Below are positions 1-6,501 of a stretch of 6,501 bases of DNA, one piece after another. This DNA comes from Bacteroidota bacterium (GTDB taxonomy: Bacteria > Bacteroidota > Ignavibacteria > Ignavibacteriales > Ignavibacteriaceae): positions 1 through 6,501 of the forward strand of contig JAJYCM010000156.1 of assembly GCA_021778375.1 (NCBI GenBank), written 5' to 3'. The notes beneath the pieces are model-generated. The model saw only the letters and a list, made by a program, of their open reading frames with translations, had not been told where the DNA came from and searched no databases. The translations under genes were made by a program, and so were the position numbers. The stretch's first letter is position 1; every line of letters begins with the position of its first letter.

Positions 1-1
1 G

Positions 2-2644
2 AACGCTACTTTCTTTCCGATTATGGGGTATGAAATTACATCGGACTCTCACAGTCAGGTGGCATTAAAAGATTTAGCGCTTTATACAATTCGACCCATT
101 CTAAGCAGGATAAAAGGGATCTCACAGATTGTTGTAGTAGGTGGGCGGACAAGAGAATTTTTAGTAACCGTTGATCCACTAAAATTAGCTTCATATCACT
201 TAAGCATTCAGCAAGTATCGGACGCTATAAAAAACACTAACATTGTTAGCTCTGTTGGATATATGGATGAGAACTATCATCTCTATCTTACTCTTGTTGA
301 TGACATGTACAAAACGATAGACGATATACAGAACACCGTAATTTCTACTCAAGGCTCTACTCCGATTTACTTAAGAGACATAGCATCAGTAACCCCTTCG
401 GAAAAGGATAGCTATATTAGAGTAACGGGAAATGGTAAGCCCGCAGTTCTGATAAATATTGTCAGGCAGCCGAACGGCAACACAGTCCAAATTGCAAAAG
501 ATGTAAAAGCTGCGCTGTACAATTTGAAATCTCAAATTCCTTCCGGTATTTCTATTAAAAATTATTACGATCAATCCGAGCTTGTACTTGGATCGTTCGG
601 TAGTGTTAGAGACAGCATTGGCATCGGCGTATTATTTGCAATAATTGTACTATTAATCTTTCTAAGAAATTGGCGGGTTACTTTTGTAGCGGCAATTATC
701 ATTCCTGCAACAGTATCAATTACTGCTGCACTTTTAATGGTTACAAACCAAACGCTTAATATGATGACCCTGGGCGGAATAGCTGCAGCAATAGGATTAA
801 TAATTGACGACACTATAGTCATAATTGAAAATGTTTTTAGACATTTTGGACATGGACATGAAAAGATATCTCACGCTATTTCGGCATCAATTAAAGAAAT
901 GCTTCCTGCTGTTATAGGTTCAAGTTCAAGCACAATAATTATTTTTCTTCCCTTTGCGTTTTTAAGCGGAGTCACTGGAGCGTTCTTTAAATCACTTTCG
1001 CTTACAATGGCATTGGCATTAATCGTTTCTCTTGTGCTGTCTTTATTATTTGCTCCGTTATTGGCTTCTAAAATAATTCATGTTAAAGATTTCCAAAAGG
1101 AAGCTGAAAATGAAAGCTCCGGAAGGATTCTTTTGCTTTATAAAAAATTTCTCCTCTTTCTTGTCGAAAGAAGATGGATTATTCTTCCGGTTATTCTTTT
1201 ACTTGCTGTATCTGGTTATTATATTTATTCGCATCTCGGCAGCGAATTTATGCCAAAGATGGATGAGGGAGCTTTTGTGATGGACTATGTAGCGCCTTTC
1301 GGAACTTCGCTAAATGAGACTAACCGAATGCTGATGCAAGTTGAAAAAATTATTATGAGCATTCCCGAAGTTGACACTTACTCAAGAAGAACCGGAACAC
1401 AAATGGGATTTTTTATCACCGAGCCTAACAGCGGTGACTATTTGATAAAGCTTAAAAACAACCGAAGCAGAAGCATAGACGAAATAATTAATGAGCTTCG
1501 TCTCAAAGTAGAATCTTCCGAACCAGCTTTACAAATTGATTTCGGACAGGCAATGCAGGATTTAATCGGCGACCTAACTAGCGTGCCCTCGCCGGTTGAA
1601 ATTAAAGTCTTCGGTGATAATAAGGAATTGATTCAATCAGAGGCTAAAAGAATTGCCGGACTTATAAAGAATGTTCGGGGCGTTGTGGATGTATATAACG
1701 GCGTTACAATTAGCGGGCCTGCATTTATAATAAAAGTAAATCAGGAAGCCGCAGGAAGAGCTGGCTTTACAGTATCGGATCTTCAGCAAATTATTTACAA
1801 TTATGTTCACGGTGATATTTCTACCAGTGTTCAAAGCGGTGAAAAATTAATCGGAATAAGAATCAGATACCCGGATAAATACAGGGACAATATAGATAGG
1901 TTGAAGTCAGTGCGCATTATCGCACCTAACGGAGGCAGCTATTTGCTCGGATCGCTTGCCGATATTTCAGTAGACCCGGGGCAGTCGGAAATTGATAGAG
2001 AGAATCTGAAACAAATGGTTGCAGTTACAGCAAGAATTTCCGGGAGAGATCTTGGCAGTACAATCGGAGCCATTAAAAGTGAATTGAAGAAAAACTTGGT
2101 TTTACCGAATGGAGTGAGTATAAGTTACGGGGGAATTTATAAAACTCAGCAGGAATCTTTTTACGGACTTTTAATGGTATTACTAGCTGCATCATTACTA
2201 GTTATTCTTGTGCTAATAATAGAGTTTGAATCTTTCTTTCTACCTTTCGCAATATATTTGGTCGCTCTATTGTCGCTATTCGGAGTATTCCTCGCATTAT
2301 GGATAACAAACATTTCGTTCAATATTTCGAGCTTTATGGGTGCAATAATGATGGTGGGCATTGTTTCAGAGAACAGCATTTTTCTTGTGCATTATTTCTT
2401 AAAGTTTCAAAAAGAAGGAATGCCATTAAAAGAAGCAATTATTGAAGCCGGAGCAGTAAGATTCCGTCCGATTATAATGACAGCGCTTGCCGCAATATTA
2501 GCACTAATGCCTCTGGCATTGGGAATAGGTGCTGGCGCTCAAATGCAACAACCACTAGCAATTTCCGTTATAGGTGGATTTTCATTATCAAGCTTGCTTT
2601 TACTTTTTGTTCTTCCTGTATTGATTGCAAAGTATAAAAAATAA
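2..2644 (+). CDS. RND-family efflux transporter permease (AcrB/ACR_tran type), 5'-truncated by window edge
   Basis: This is the inner-membrane, proton-driven pump subunit of a tripartite RND efflux system. The frame is open from base 2, so the ATG at 23 is an internal methionine. About 880 codons are present against roughly 1030-1050 for the family, so about 130-150 N-terminal residues, including TM1, lie outside. Counting from that ATG, residues 1-190 are the first porter-domain part. TM2-TM6 fall at about 198-349, TM7 at 382-406, the second periplasmic porter loop at about 407-710, and TM8-TM12 at 713-869. TM4 carries the GLIIDDTIVIIENV motif with the paired aspartates D262/D263 (AcrB D407/D408). 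TM11 has RPIIMTALA and then GIGAGAQMQQPLA. TM10 reads GIVSENSIFLV, with Glu783 where AcrB has the relay lysine. Adaptor and TolC-like genes are expected upstream. Substrate is unknown: the TM4 Asp pair favours drug-type (HAE) over metal-type (HME) pumps, but the Glu blurs this. Family call is very secure. Confidence 0.96.
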   Translation, partial: NATFFPIMGYEITSDSHSQVALKDLALYTIRPILSRIKGISQIVVVGGRTREFLVTVDPLKLASYHLSIQQVSDAIKNTNIVSSVGYMDENYHLYLTLVDDMYKTIDDIQNTVISTQGSTPIYLRDIASVTPSEKDSYIRVTGNGKPAVLINIVRQPNGNTVQIAKDVKAALYNLKSQIPSGISIKNYYDQSELVLGSFGSVRDSIGIGVLFAIIVLLIFLRNWRVTFVAAIIIPATVSITAALLMVTNQTLNMMTLGGIAAAIGLIIDDTIVIIENVFRHFGHGHEKISHAISASIKEMLPAVIGSSSSTIIIFLPFAFLSGVTGAFFKSLSLTMALALIVSLVLSLLFAPLLASKIIHVKDFQKEAENESSGRILLLYKKFLLFLVERRWIILPVILLLAVSGYYIYSHLGSEFMPKMDEGAFVMDYVAPFGTSLNETNRMLMQVEKIIMSIPEVDTYSRRTGTQMGFFITEPNSGDYLIKLKNNRSRSIDEIINELRLKVESSEPALQIDFGQAMQDLIGDLTSVPSPVEIKVFGDNKELIQSEAKRIAGLIKNVRGVVDVYNGVTISGPAFIIKVNQEAAGRAGFTVSDLQQIIYNYVHGDISTSVQSGEKLIGIRIRYPDKYRDNIDRLKSVRIIAPNGGSYLLGSLADISVDPGQSEIDRENLKQMVAVTARISGRDLGSTIGAIKSELKKNLVLPNGVSISYGGIYKTQQESFYGLLMVLLAASLLVILVLIIEFESFFLPFAIYLVALLSLFGVFLALWITNISFNISSFMGAIMMVGIVSENSIFLVHYFLKFQKEGMPLKEAIIEAGAVRFRPIIMTALAAILALMPLALGIGAGAQMQQPLAISVIGGFSLSSLLLLFVLPVLIAKYKK

Positions 2645-2687
2645 ATAGGATGGGTCTTTTGTCTTTTTTTAAGTAAATATTAACTAT

Positions 2688-2691
2688 GAGG
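2688..2691 (+). promoter_or_regulatory. Shine-Dalgarno (GAGG) for the beta-propeller gene
   Basis: GAGG sits 5 nt before the ATG at 2697 and decides between that start and the in-frame ATG at 2706 (Met4), which would be 14 nt away. The 52-bp gap after the pump stop contains a T-rich run (2661-2670) but no hairpin, so read-through from the pump gene is expected. Confidence 0.7.
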
Positions 2692-2696
2692 TCATT

Positions 2697-3692
2697 ATGA
2701 AACAGATGAAGCGTTACGTGGTCATAATTTTTGTTTTGTTGCTTTTTGTTTTACCAGGAAATTTGTTCCCGCAATCTTCCGGTTATAAAGTTGTCAACAA
2801 AATTTTAATAGGCGGAGAAACTAAGTGGGATTATCTGTCAATAGATACAGTAATGCACCGTTTATTTATCACACATATGTCAAAAGTAGATGTGGTAGAT
2901 TTGAACAATGGAAAATTAGTTGGTGAGATTAGCAATCTTAATGGCGTTCATGGAGTAGTGTTTGCTTATGAATATGGAAAAGGATTTATAAGTAATGGGC
3001 GCGATAATTCAGTTACAGTTTTTAATCTAAAAACATTGAAGAAAATCGGCAACATAAAAGTTCCCGCAAAAGGTCCTGATGCTATTGTTTATGATTCTTT
3101 CACGAAAAGGGTTTTTACTTTTAACGGAGATAGTAAAAATGCAACCGCTATAGATGCAAAGACAGATAAAGTAATAGGTAATATTGACCTTGGCGGAAGT
3201 CCCGAATTTGCAGTATCGAACAATCACGGCAAAATGTTTGTTAACTTGGAAGATCAAAGTATGATTGCAGAATTTGATCCAAAAACATTAAAGACAGAGG
3301 CAAAATGGTCTGTTGCTCCTTGCAAATCTCCCTCCGCTCTTACAATCGATCTAAAGAACGGAATTTTATTTTCGGGTTGCAGAAATAAAATGACGGCTAT
3401 AGTAGATACAAAGACAGGGAAATTGATAACAACTTTACCAATAGGAACCGGCGTTGATGCTAATTACTTTGACCCAGTAAATAAACTTATTTTCAGTTCA
3501 TGCTGGGACGGGACTATTACGGTCATTAAAGAGTACTCCCCCACTAATTTTAAGGTAATCGATACTATCTCAACTGAGAAAGGAGCCAGAACTATGGCGT
3601 TTGATAAATCAACCGATAAAATTTATACTGTAACAATGCTGCAAGGAAAAAATAATTCTAAAGAGTTCGGAATATTAATTTTAGCGAAATAA
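2697..3692 (+). CDS. Exported YncE-like beta-propeller protein
   Basis: This 331-residue protein is probably periplasmic or surface-exposed. It has an N-terminal signal peptide: a basic start (MKQMKR), a hydrophobic core at residues 8-20, and likely cleavage near 25-28. The rest is a series of ~40-residue repeats, each with a strand such as VDVVDLNNGKLVGEI, VTVFNLKTLKKIGNI or TAIVDTKTGKLITTL. I count about seven, consistent with a seven-bladed propeller of the YncE/YVTN type. Such domains bind ligands or proteins and no catalytic residue can be assigned. Cysteines lie at 209, 228 and 269, the last two at the same strand position in successive blades (SGCRNK, SSCWDG). It follows the RND pump by 52 bp and is probably cotranscribed, suggesting an accessory role in export or sensing; this is inference. 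The length is complete, with start set by GAGG and stop TAA at 3690. Fold and family are confident, function unknown. Confidence 0.88.
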   Translation: MKQMKRYVVIIFVLLLFVLPGNLFPQSSGYKVVNKILIGGETKWDYLSIDTVMHRLFITHMSKVDVVDLNNGKLVGEISNLNGVHGVVFAYEYGKGFISNGRDNSVTVFNLKTLKKIGNIKVPAKGPDAIVYDSFTKRVFTFNGDSKNATAIDAKTDKVIGNIDLGGSPEFAVSNNHGKMFVNLEDQSMIAEFDPKTLKTEAKWSVAPCKSPSALTIDLKNGILFSGCRNKMTAIVDTKTGKLITTLPIGTGVDANYFDPVNKLIFSSCWDGTITVIKEYSPTNFKVIDTISTEKGARTMAFDKSTDKIYTVTMLQGKNNSKEFGILILAK

Positions 3693-3702
3693 AATCAATA
3701 TT

Positions 3703-3739
3703 GGGATGACATCTTATGATTAAGTTGTCATCCCTTTTT
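3703..3739 (+). terminator. Rho-independent terminator at the end of the pump/propeller operon
   Basis: GGGATGACA (3703-3711) pairs perfectly with TGTCATCCC (3726-3734). Inside, after one T-T mismatch, CTTA (3713-3716) pairs with TAAG (3721-3724) around a TGAT tetraloop. Five T residues follow at 3735-3739. The hairpin begins 10 nt after the propeller stop codon. The GH5 gene ends at 3746 on the other strand, so the stem could also slow its transcript, but on the minus strand the bases after the stem (AATATTGATTTTA) are a poor U tract. Confidence 0.9.
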
Positions 3740-3745
3740 AACAAA

Positions 3746-5752
3746 TTACTTTAGCAAAATAGCCTTCATCATTTTTGATCTTAAACCGTTAAACGTTACC
3801 TGATAAAAATAAATCCCCGAAGAAAGATCAAGCTTCGAAGTATCAAAACTAACGCTATACTGGCCCTGGCCTTTTTCCCCGTTCATCAGAGTAGCTACTT
3901 CTTTTCCCAGGACATTATAAACTTTAATGTTTACAAAACCATTTTTCGGAATTTGAAACTCAATGTTAGTGGAAGGATTAAATGGATTAGGATAATTTTG
4001 CTGAACTTCAAATGACTTTACAATTTTCTTGCTTTCTTTAACCCCTGTCACCTTTTCAAAGTCTATATAATTGAAATTATAGTTATTACCATAAAAACCT
4101 ACCTGCAAATTATGAGTCCCTTCGGTTAAATTATAATTTCCAGCATCAACTGTTTGCCAACTCTGATAGCCGTTAGTATTCGGAAGATTATTAAATCCGC
4201 CTAATATTTGATTATCCCACCGAATTATAATTTTTCCGGTTGTTGATACTGAAGCAATTCTTAGAGTAAGATCATAAGTTCCGCTTTGAAGTACATTAGT
4301 TGTGAAAGTCAAAAATTCTCCGTTGTTTATCCAACCAACGTCATAGCCGTTTGTAAAAGAGTCGCTGCACTTTTCGATATCCACTCCGTTGTTTCTGAAT
4401 TGTCCGCCGCTGTTTAGGGAATCGCTGTCTAAGTATGCATATCCTTTTTGTCCCATATCATAATTTACCCCAAATACGGCTCCAGGAATAATGTTATTTA
4501 TAAATGGGATTGTAGCTGTCGAAGTTGGTTGACGCATAAGTGCGTCAATTACATCGGGATTGAAATCGCAATTAAAACTTTTCATATTTTGAACCATCCC
4601 CATCAATGTTGTCATAGCAAATTGAGCATTAGGAGTTTGATTATTGTTCCAATTATTTAAAAGAGTTTTATAATCTGCAGTTTCCTTAATAGATAAAGGG
4701 CAATTAACCGAATTCATTTTCTTTAATGGCCACCAGCACCAACCGATATCGTTTGAATTCATTAATTGAATACATTGAGTATACCAGGTATCTGTATTTT
4801 CACCCGACTCTCCCATCCACAATGGAACTTGTTGTGAATTTCTTAAATCGACTAAATACTGAATACTTCCTTGATTCGTTGCATTCCAATACTTATGGAA
4901 ACTATAAACCATATTGTTATCCCATTTCGGCGTTAACAACGAGAAGTCGGATGCATATTTGTTCCCTTCAATGAAAACAATATGATTTTGATCTACTTGA
5001 CGTATTGCATTAGTAATTTTCATAAAAAAGTCTCTAAACTGCTGAGTATTAGAGCTAAAGTCCCAAACGGTTTCATTTAAGAGGTCATAGCCGCCGATCC
5101 ATTTCTGATTAGCATAACGCTGAGCAATTTTTTGCCATAGATCGACAGTTCTATTTTGGTTTGATGTGTCTTGCCAAAGCGAAGGGTATCCTTGATAGTC
5201 GCTTATGTTATCTTGATTTTGTCCACCCGGCGCACAATGCATATCAAGTATTAAATAAATATGATCTGCCGTGCACCAGCTTAAAACACTGTCTACATAA
5301 TTGAATCCGTCTTGAATATAAACGTAAGGTGTAGCTTTTGGCGTAAATAAATTATAATGAAAAGGAAGCCGGATAGAATTAAAACCCCATGCTGCAATTC
5401 TGTCAATGTCTGCTTTAGTAATGTAAGTTTGCCTATAGGCATTCCAAAACAGTATGCCATTTTGTTGACCGACAGTATTAACTACTAAATTATAAATTGC
5501 CGTAGGTGAGTTTGCATTTGTTTGCCACATATATCCTTCCGGCTCTAGCCAATTGCCAAGGTTTACTCCTTTAAGATGAACTTCATTATTATTTCCGTCA
5601 ACAATAATGGTTCCGGATGTATGCAAGTAGCCCTGCCCAAATATGTTTTGTACTGAAGTTATTACAAGTAACATTAAAATAGAAAATACTAAAAATAGCT
5701 TTTTATTTTCTCTTTTAATGTTTTTAAAATAATTGTAACTGTTTCTTTTCAT
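3746..5752 (-). CDS. Secreted GH5 glycoside hydrolase with CBM6-like module and T9SS type A sorting domain
   Basis: This 668-residue secreted enzyme is predicted to cleave a beta-linked polysaccharide by the retaining mechanism. Residues 1-39 form a signal peptide with a long basic n-region and hydrophobic core 19-34; cleavage is plausible before Gln40. The GH5 TIM barrel spans about 45-415: KGVNLGNWLEPEG (61-73), Arg128 in GFNSIRLPF, His172 in DMHCAPGGQNQ, acid/base Glu227 in YDLLNE, His286/Tyr288 in YSFHKYW, nucleophile Glu315 in WMGESGEN, and the beta-8 tryptophans in GWCWWPLKK (337-345). A CBM6-like beta-sandwich follows at about 420-568 (NNGVDIE, NGYDVGWINNGEFLTF). Residues 580-668 are a type IX sorting domain (NYPNPFNPST, VYNVLGKEVATL, SGIYFYQV), so export and surface attachment or release by the PorU system is expected. 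The frame extends to a TTG at 5791, but the ATG at 5752 starts directly on the basic n-region and is preferred; no strong Shine-Dalgarno is seen. Exact substrate is unknown: beta-glucan is likely, mannan possible. Confidence 0.95.
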   Translation of the reverse strand: MKRNSYNYFKNIKRENKKLFLVFSILMLLVITSVQNIFGQGYLHTSGTIIVDGNNNEVHLKGVNLGNWLEPEGYMWQTNANSPTAIYNLVVNTVGQQNGILFWNAYRQTYITKADIDRIAAWGFNSIRLPFHYNLFTPKATPYVYIQDGFNYVDSVLSWCTADHIYLILDMHCAPGGQNQDNISDYQGYPSLWQDTSNQNRTVDLWQKIAQRYANQKWIGGYDLLNETVWDFSSNTQQFRDFFMKITNAIRQVDQNHIVFIEGNKYASDFSLLTPKWDNNMVYSFHKYWNATNQGSIQYLVDLRNSQQVPLWMGESGENTDTWYTQCIQLMNSNDIGWCWWPLKKMNSVNCPLSIKETADYKTLLNNWNNNQTPNAQFAMTTLMGMVQNMKSFNCDFNPDVIDALMRQPTSTATIPFINNIIPGAVFGVNYDMGQKGYAYLDSDSLNSGGQFRNNGVDIEKCSDSFTNGYDVGWINNGEFLTFTTNVLQSGTYDLTLRIASVSTTGKIIIRWDNQILGGFNNLPNTNGYQSWQTVDAGNYNLTEGTHNLQVGFYGNNYNFNYIDFEKVTGVKESKKIVKSFEVQQNYPNPFNPSTNIEFQIPKNGFVNIKVYNVLGKEVATLMNGEKGQGQYSVSFDTSKLDLSSGIYFYQVTFNGLRSKMMKAILLK

Positions 5753-5882
5753 AATATCCCGGTTAATTTTAAATTTTAAAATGCTCAACAAAATTTTGAA
5801 ACTCTTGCAAAATAACTTTAGGAAAGTTGCAATAATCAGTCCAAATATGAATCTTAGATAAGTTTTAATTTATGAGAAAATT

Positions 5883-5888
5883 ACTATA
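5883..5888 (-). promoter_or_regulatory. Possible -10 element for the GH5 gene
   Basis: Read on the minus strand this is TATAGT, five of six matches to TATAAT, about 130 bp before the GH5 start. No good -35 hexamer lies 16-18 bp upstream, and the sequence does not match the Bacteroidota TAnnTTTG form well. It is a weak candidate in AT-rich DNA. Confidence 0.2.
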
Positions 5889-5922
5889 GTTTGTTTCGTG
5901 TTAGAAATGATTTTTACCAAAA

Positions 5923-5942
5923 TGATAAAAGGGATTTTATCA
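5923..5942. repeat. Perfect 8-bp inverted repeat, candidate operator or small hairpin
   Basis: TGATAAAA (5923-5930) and TTTTATCA (5935-5942) are exact reverse complements around GGGA. The site is about 170 bp before the GH5 start and 250 bp before ispH, just upstream of the weak GH5 -10 candidate. Dyad symmetry of this size fits a dimeric DNA-binding regulator. It has no T tract after it on the plus strand and only a broken one (TTTTGGTAAAAA) on the minus strand, so it is an unlikely terminator. The GATC-like outer bases resemble FNR/CRP half-sites only superficially, with the wrong spacing. Confidence 0.4.
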
Positions 5943-5997
5943 AATCAATAAAAATATTTAAGAAAAAGCTGCGATGTAAATTGAACAAAACAAAATT

Positions 5998-6003
5998 TAT
6001 AAT
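5998..6003 (+). promoter_or_regulatory. Possible -10 element for ispH
   Basis: This is a perfect TATAAT, but the hexamer 17 bp upstream (TGTAAA, 5975-5980) matches TTGACA at only three positions, and the nearby TTGAAC (5981-5986) is only 11 bp away. If used, it would give a leader of about 180 nt before ispH. In such AT-rich sequence a chance match is likely. Confidence 0.22.
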
Positions 6004-6193
6004 TTAGAAAAAAACCTCAATCCGTCATAATGTGAGGAAGAAGACATGGTTTATATAAATTTATAAAACAGCTAAGTTGCATAATTATTTTTTATCTGAT
6101 CTTATTAATTAGAATGTGACGGCATCAACCAAAATTTCATGAAGTTTGAAAGAAGAATTACTAAATTGCAATTAATAATTTAAATTTACTTAG

Positions 6194-6501
6194 ATGAAAC
6201 GATTTGATGTTCCGCAATTTTATAAAAGTTCTTTTATCTCAAGGATAAAGGATTCTCGAAAGTTAAACGATCCGCGTAAAAGGGATTTCTCTCCGACTTT
6301 ATTGGATTTTGGTCCGGCAAGATTTTTTATTGCACGTCATTTCGGATTTTGCTACGGTGTTGAAAATGCGATTGAAATTTCATATAAAACTCTTGAACAA
6401 AATCCCGGAAAAAGGGTTTTTCTACTTAGCGAAATGATCCACAATCCAGGTGTAAACTCCGATCTTACCGATCGAGGAGTTCAATTTATCATGGATACCT
6501 C
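6194..6501 (+). CDS. ispH: 4-hydroxy-3-methylbut-2-enyl diphosphate reductase (IspH/LytB), 3'-truncated by window edge
   Basis: IspH is the cytoplasmic iron-sulfur enzyme that reductively converts HMBPP to IPP and DMAPP, the last step of the MEP isoprenoid pathway. The 102 complete codons include ARHFGFCYGVENAIEI (residues 47-62), whose Cys53 matches the first [4Fe-4S] ligand (E. coli Cys12). They also include LSEMIHNPGVN (78-88), whose His83 matches the substrate-binding His41, and DRGVQFI. The remaining two cluster cysteines and the catalytic glutamate lie beyond the right edge. An in-frame TAG immediately precedes the ATG, so the start cannot lie further upstream. There is no visible Shine-Dalgarno. 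About 41 residues precede the usual N-terminus (KRFDVPQFYKSSFISRIKD and onward); from memory, long-form IspH of Bacteroidota relatives has a similar extension. The identification is very secure. Confidence 0.96.
   Translation, partial: MKRFDVPQFYKSSFISRIKDSRKLNDPRKRDFSPTLLDFGPARFFIARHFGFCYGVENAIEISYKTLEQNPGKRVFLLSEMIHNPGVNSDLTDRGVQFIMDT

Larger units (their letters stand above)
5753..6193. other. Divergent AT-rich intergenic region between the GH5 gene and ispH
   Basis: This 441-bp region separates two outward-facing genes and should hold both promoters. I see no ORF with protein-family similarity, no tRNA and no classic riboswitch core. It does contain a perfect palindrome (5923-5942), a TATAAT hexamer (5998-6003), and a GAGGAAG-preceded six-codon ORF (6046-6066). 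Most of the rest is A/T homopolymer-like sequence. Confidence 0.75.

Noticed and set aside
386..2379. Several ORFs of 62-83 codons on the minus strand across the RND gene
   Set aside because: They lie wholly inside a well-supported transporter gene, show no family motifs and have no ribosome sites; they are antisense shadows.
3027..3257. Minus-strand 76-codon ORF within the propeller gene
   Set aside because: It is a shadow of the plus-strand propeller reading frame with no independent support.
4448..4974. Two plus-strand ORFs of 70 and 82 codons inside the GH5 gene
   Set aside because: They overlap the GH5 and CBM6 coding sequence on the opposite strand and encode low-complexity, unrecognisable peptides.
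6015..6035. CCTCA...TGAGG stem in the ispH leader
   Set aside because: Only 5 bp with a loop of about 13 nt and no inner pairing; too weak to call a regulatory hairpin.
5993..6066. AAATTTATAA repeated at 5993-6002 and 6057-6066
   Set aside because: A ten-base A/T-only repeat in A/T-rich DNA has little information; there is no third copy and no regular spacing.
6022..6122. CCGTCA (6022-6027) and TGACGG (6117-6122) inverted repeat
   Set aside because: Six bases separated by about 90 nt are expected by chance, and neither copy flanks a recognisable element or target duplication.
5753..6193. Bacteroidota-type promoter (TTTG / TAnnTTTG)
   Set aside because: Near matches exist on both strands (around 5886-5893 and 5991-6003), but each is shifted or missing a base, so none is called.
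1..6501. An undescribed multigene system, mobile element or CRISPR array
   Set aside because: Every long reading frame belongs to a recognised family, there are no transposase, integrase or phage genes, no terminal repeats and no regular repeat-spacer pattern.

Overview
The window looks like chromosomal DNA from the Bacteroidota/Chlorobiota assemblage, most likely an Ignavibacteria-type organism. The support is as follows. The secreted hydrolase ends in a type IX secretion (T9SS) type A sorting domain with the NYPNPFNPST signature. IspH has the long N-terminal form I associate with this assemblage. The DNA is AT-rich by eye (not computed), and Shine-Dalgarno signals are strong for only one of the three starts that can be seen. 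The phylum is inferred from these sequence traits and was not tested by a search.

Layout. (1) Positions 2-2644, plus strand: the C-terminal ~880 residues of an inner-membrane RND efflux pump, cut by the left edge. (2) Positions 2697-3692, plus strand, 52 bp downstream and probably in the same operon: an exported YncE-like beta-propeller protein. (3) Positions 3703-3739: a strong intrinsic terminator between convergent genes. (4) Positions 3746-5752, minus strand: a secreted modular enzyme made of signal peptide, GH5 catalytic domain, CBM6-like domain and T9SS sorting domain. (5) Positions 5753-6193: a 441-bp AT-rich divergent intergenic region. It has no convincing gene but contains a perfect palindrome and a few weak promoter-like motifs. 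(6) Positions 6194-6501, plus strand: the first 102 codons of ispH, the last enzyme of the MEP isoprenoid pathway, cut by the right edge.

How the genes relate. The pump and the propeller protein form a plausible export unit; the adaptor and outer-membrane channel genes would be expected upstream of the window. The GH5 enzyme is an independent polysaccharide-degrading gene transcribed toward that operon. IspH is housekeeping. I found no mobile element, CRISPR array, tRNA or rRNA, and nothing that looks like an undescribed multigene system. The observations most worth checking are the mixed proton-relay signature of the pump, the unexplained role of its propeller neighbour, the substrate of the GH5 enzyme, and the palindrome upstream of that enzyme.
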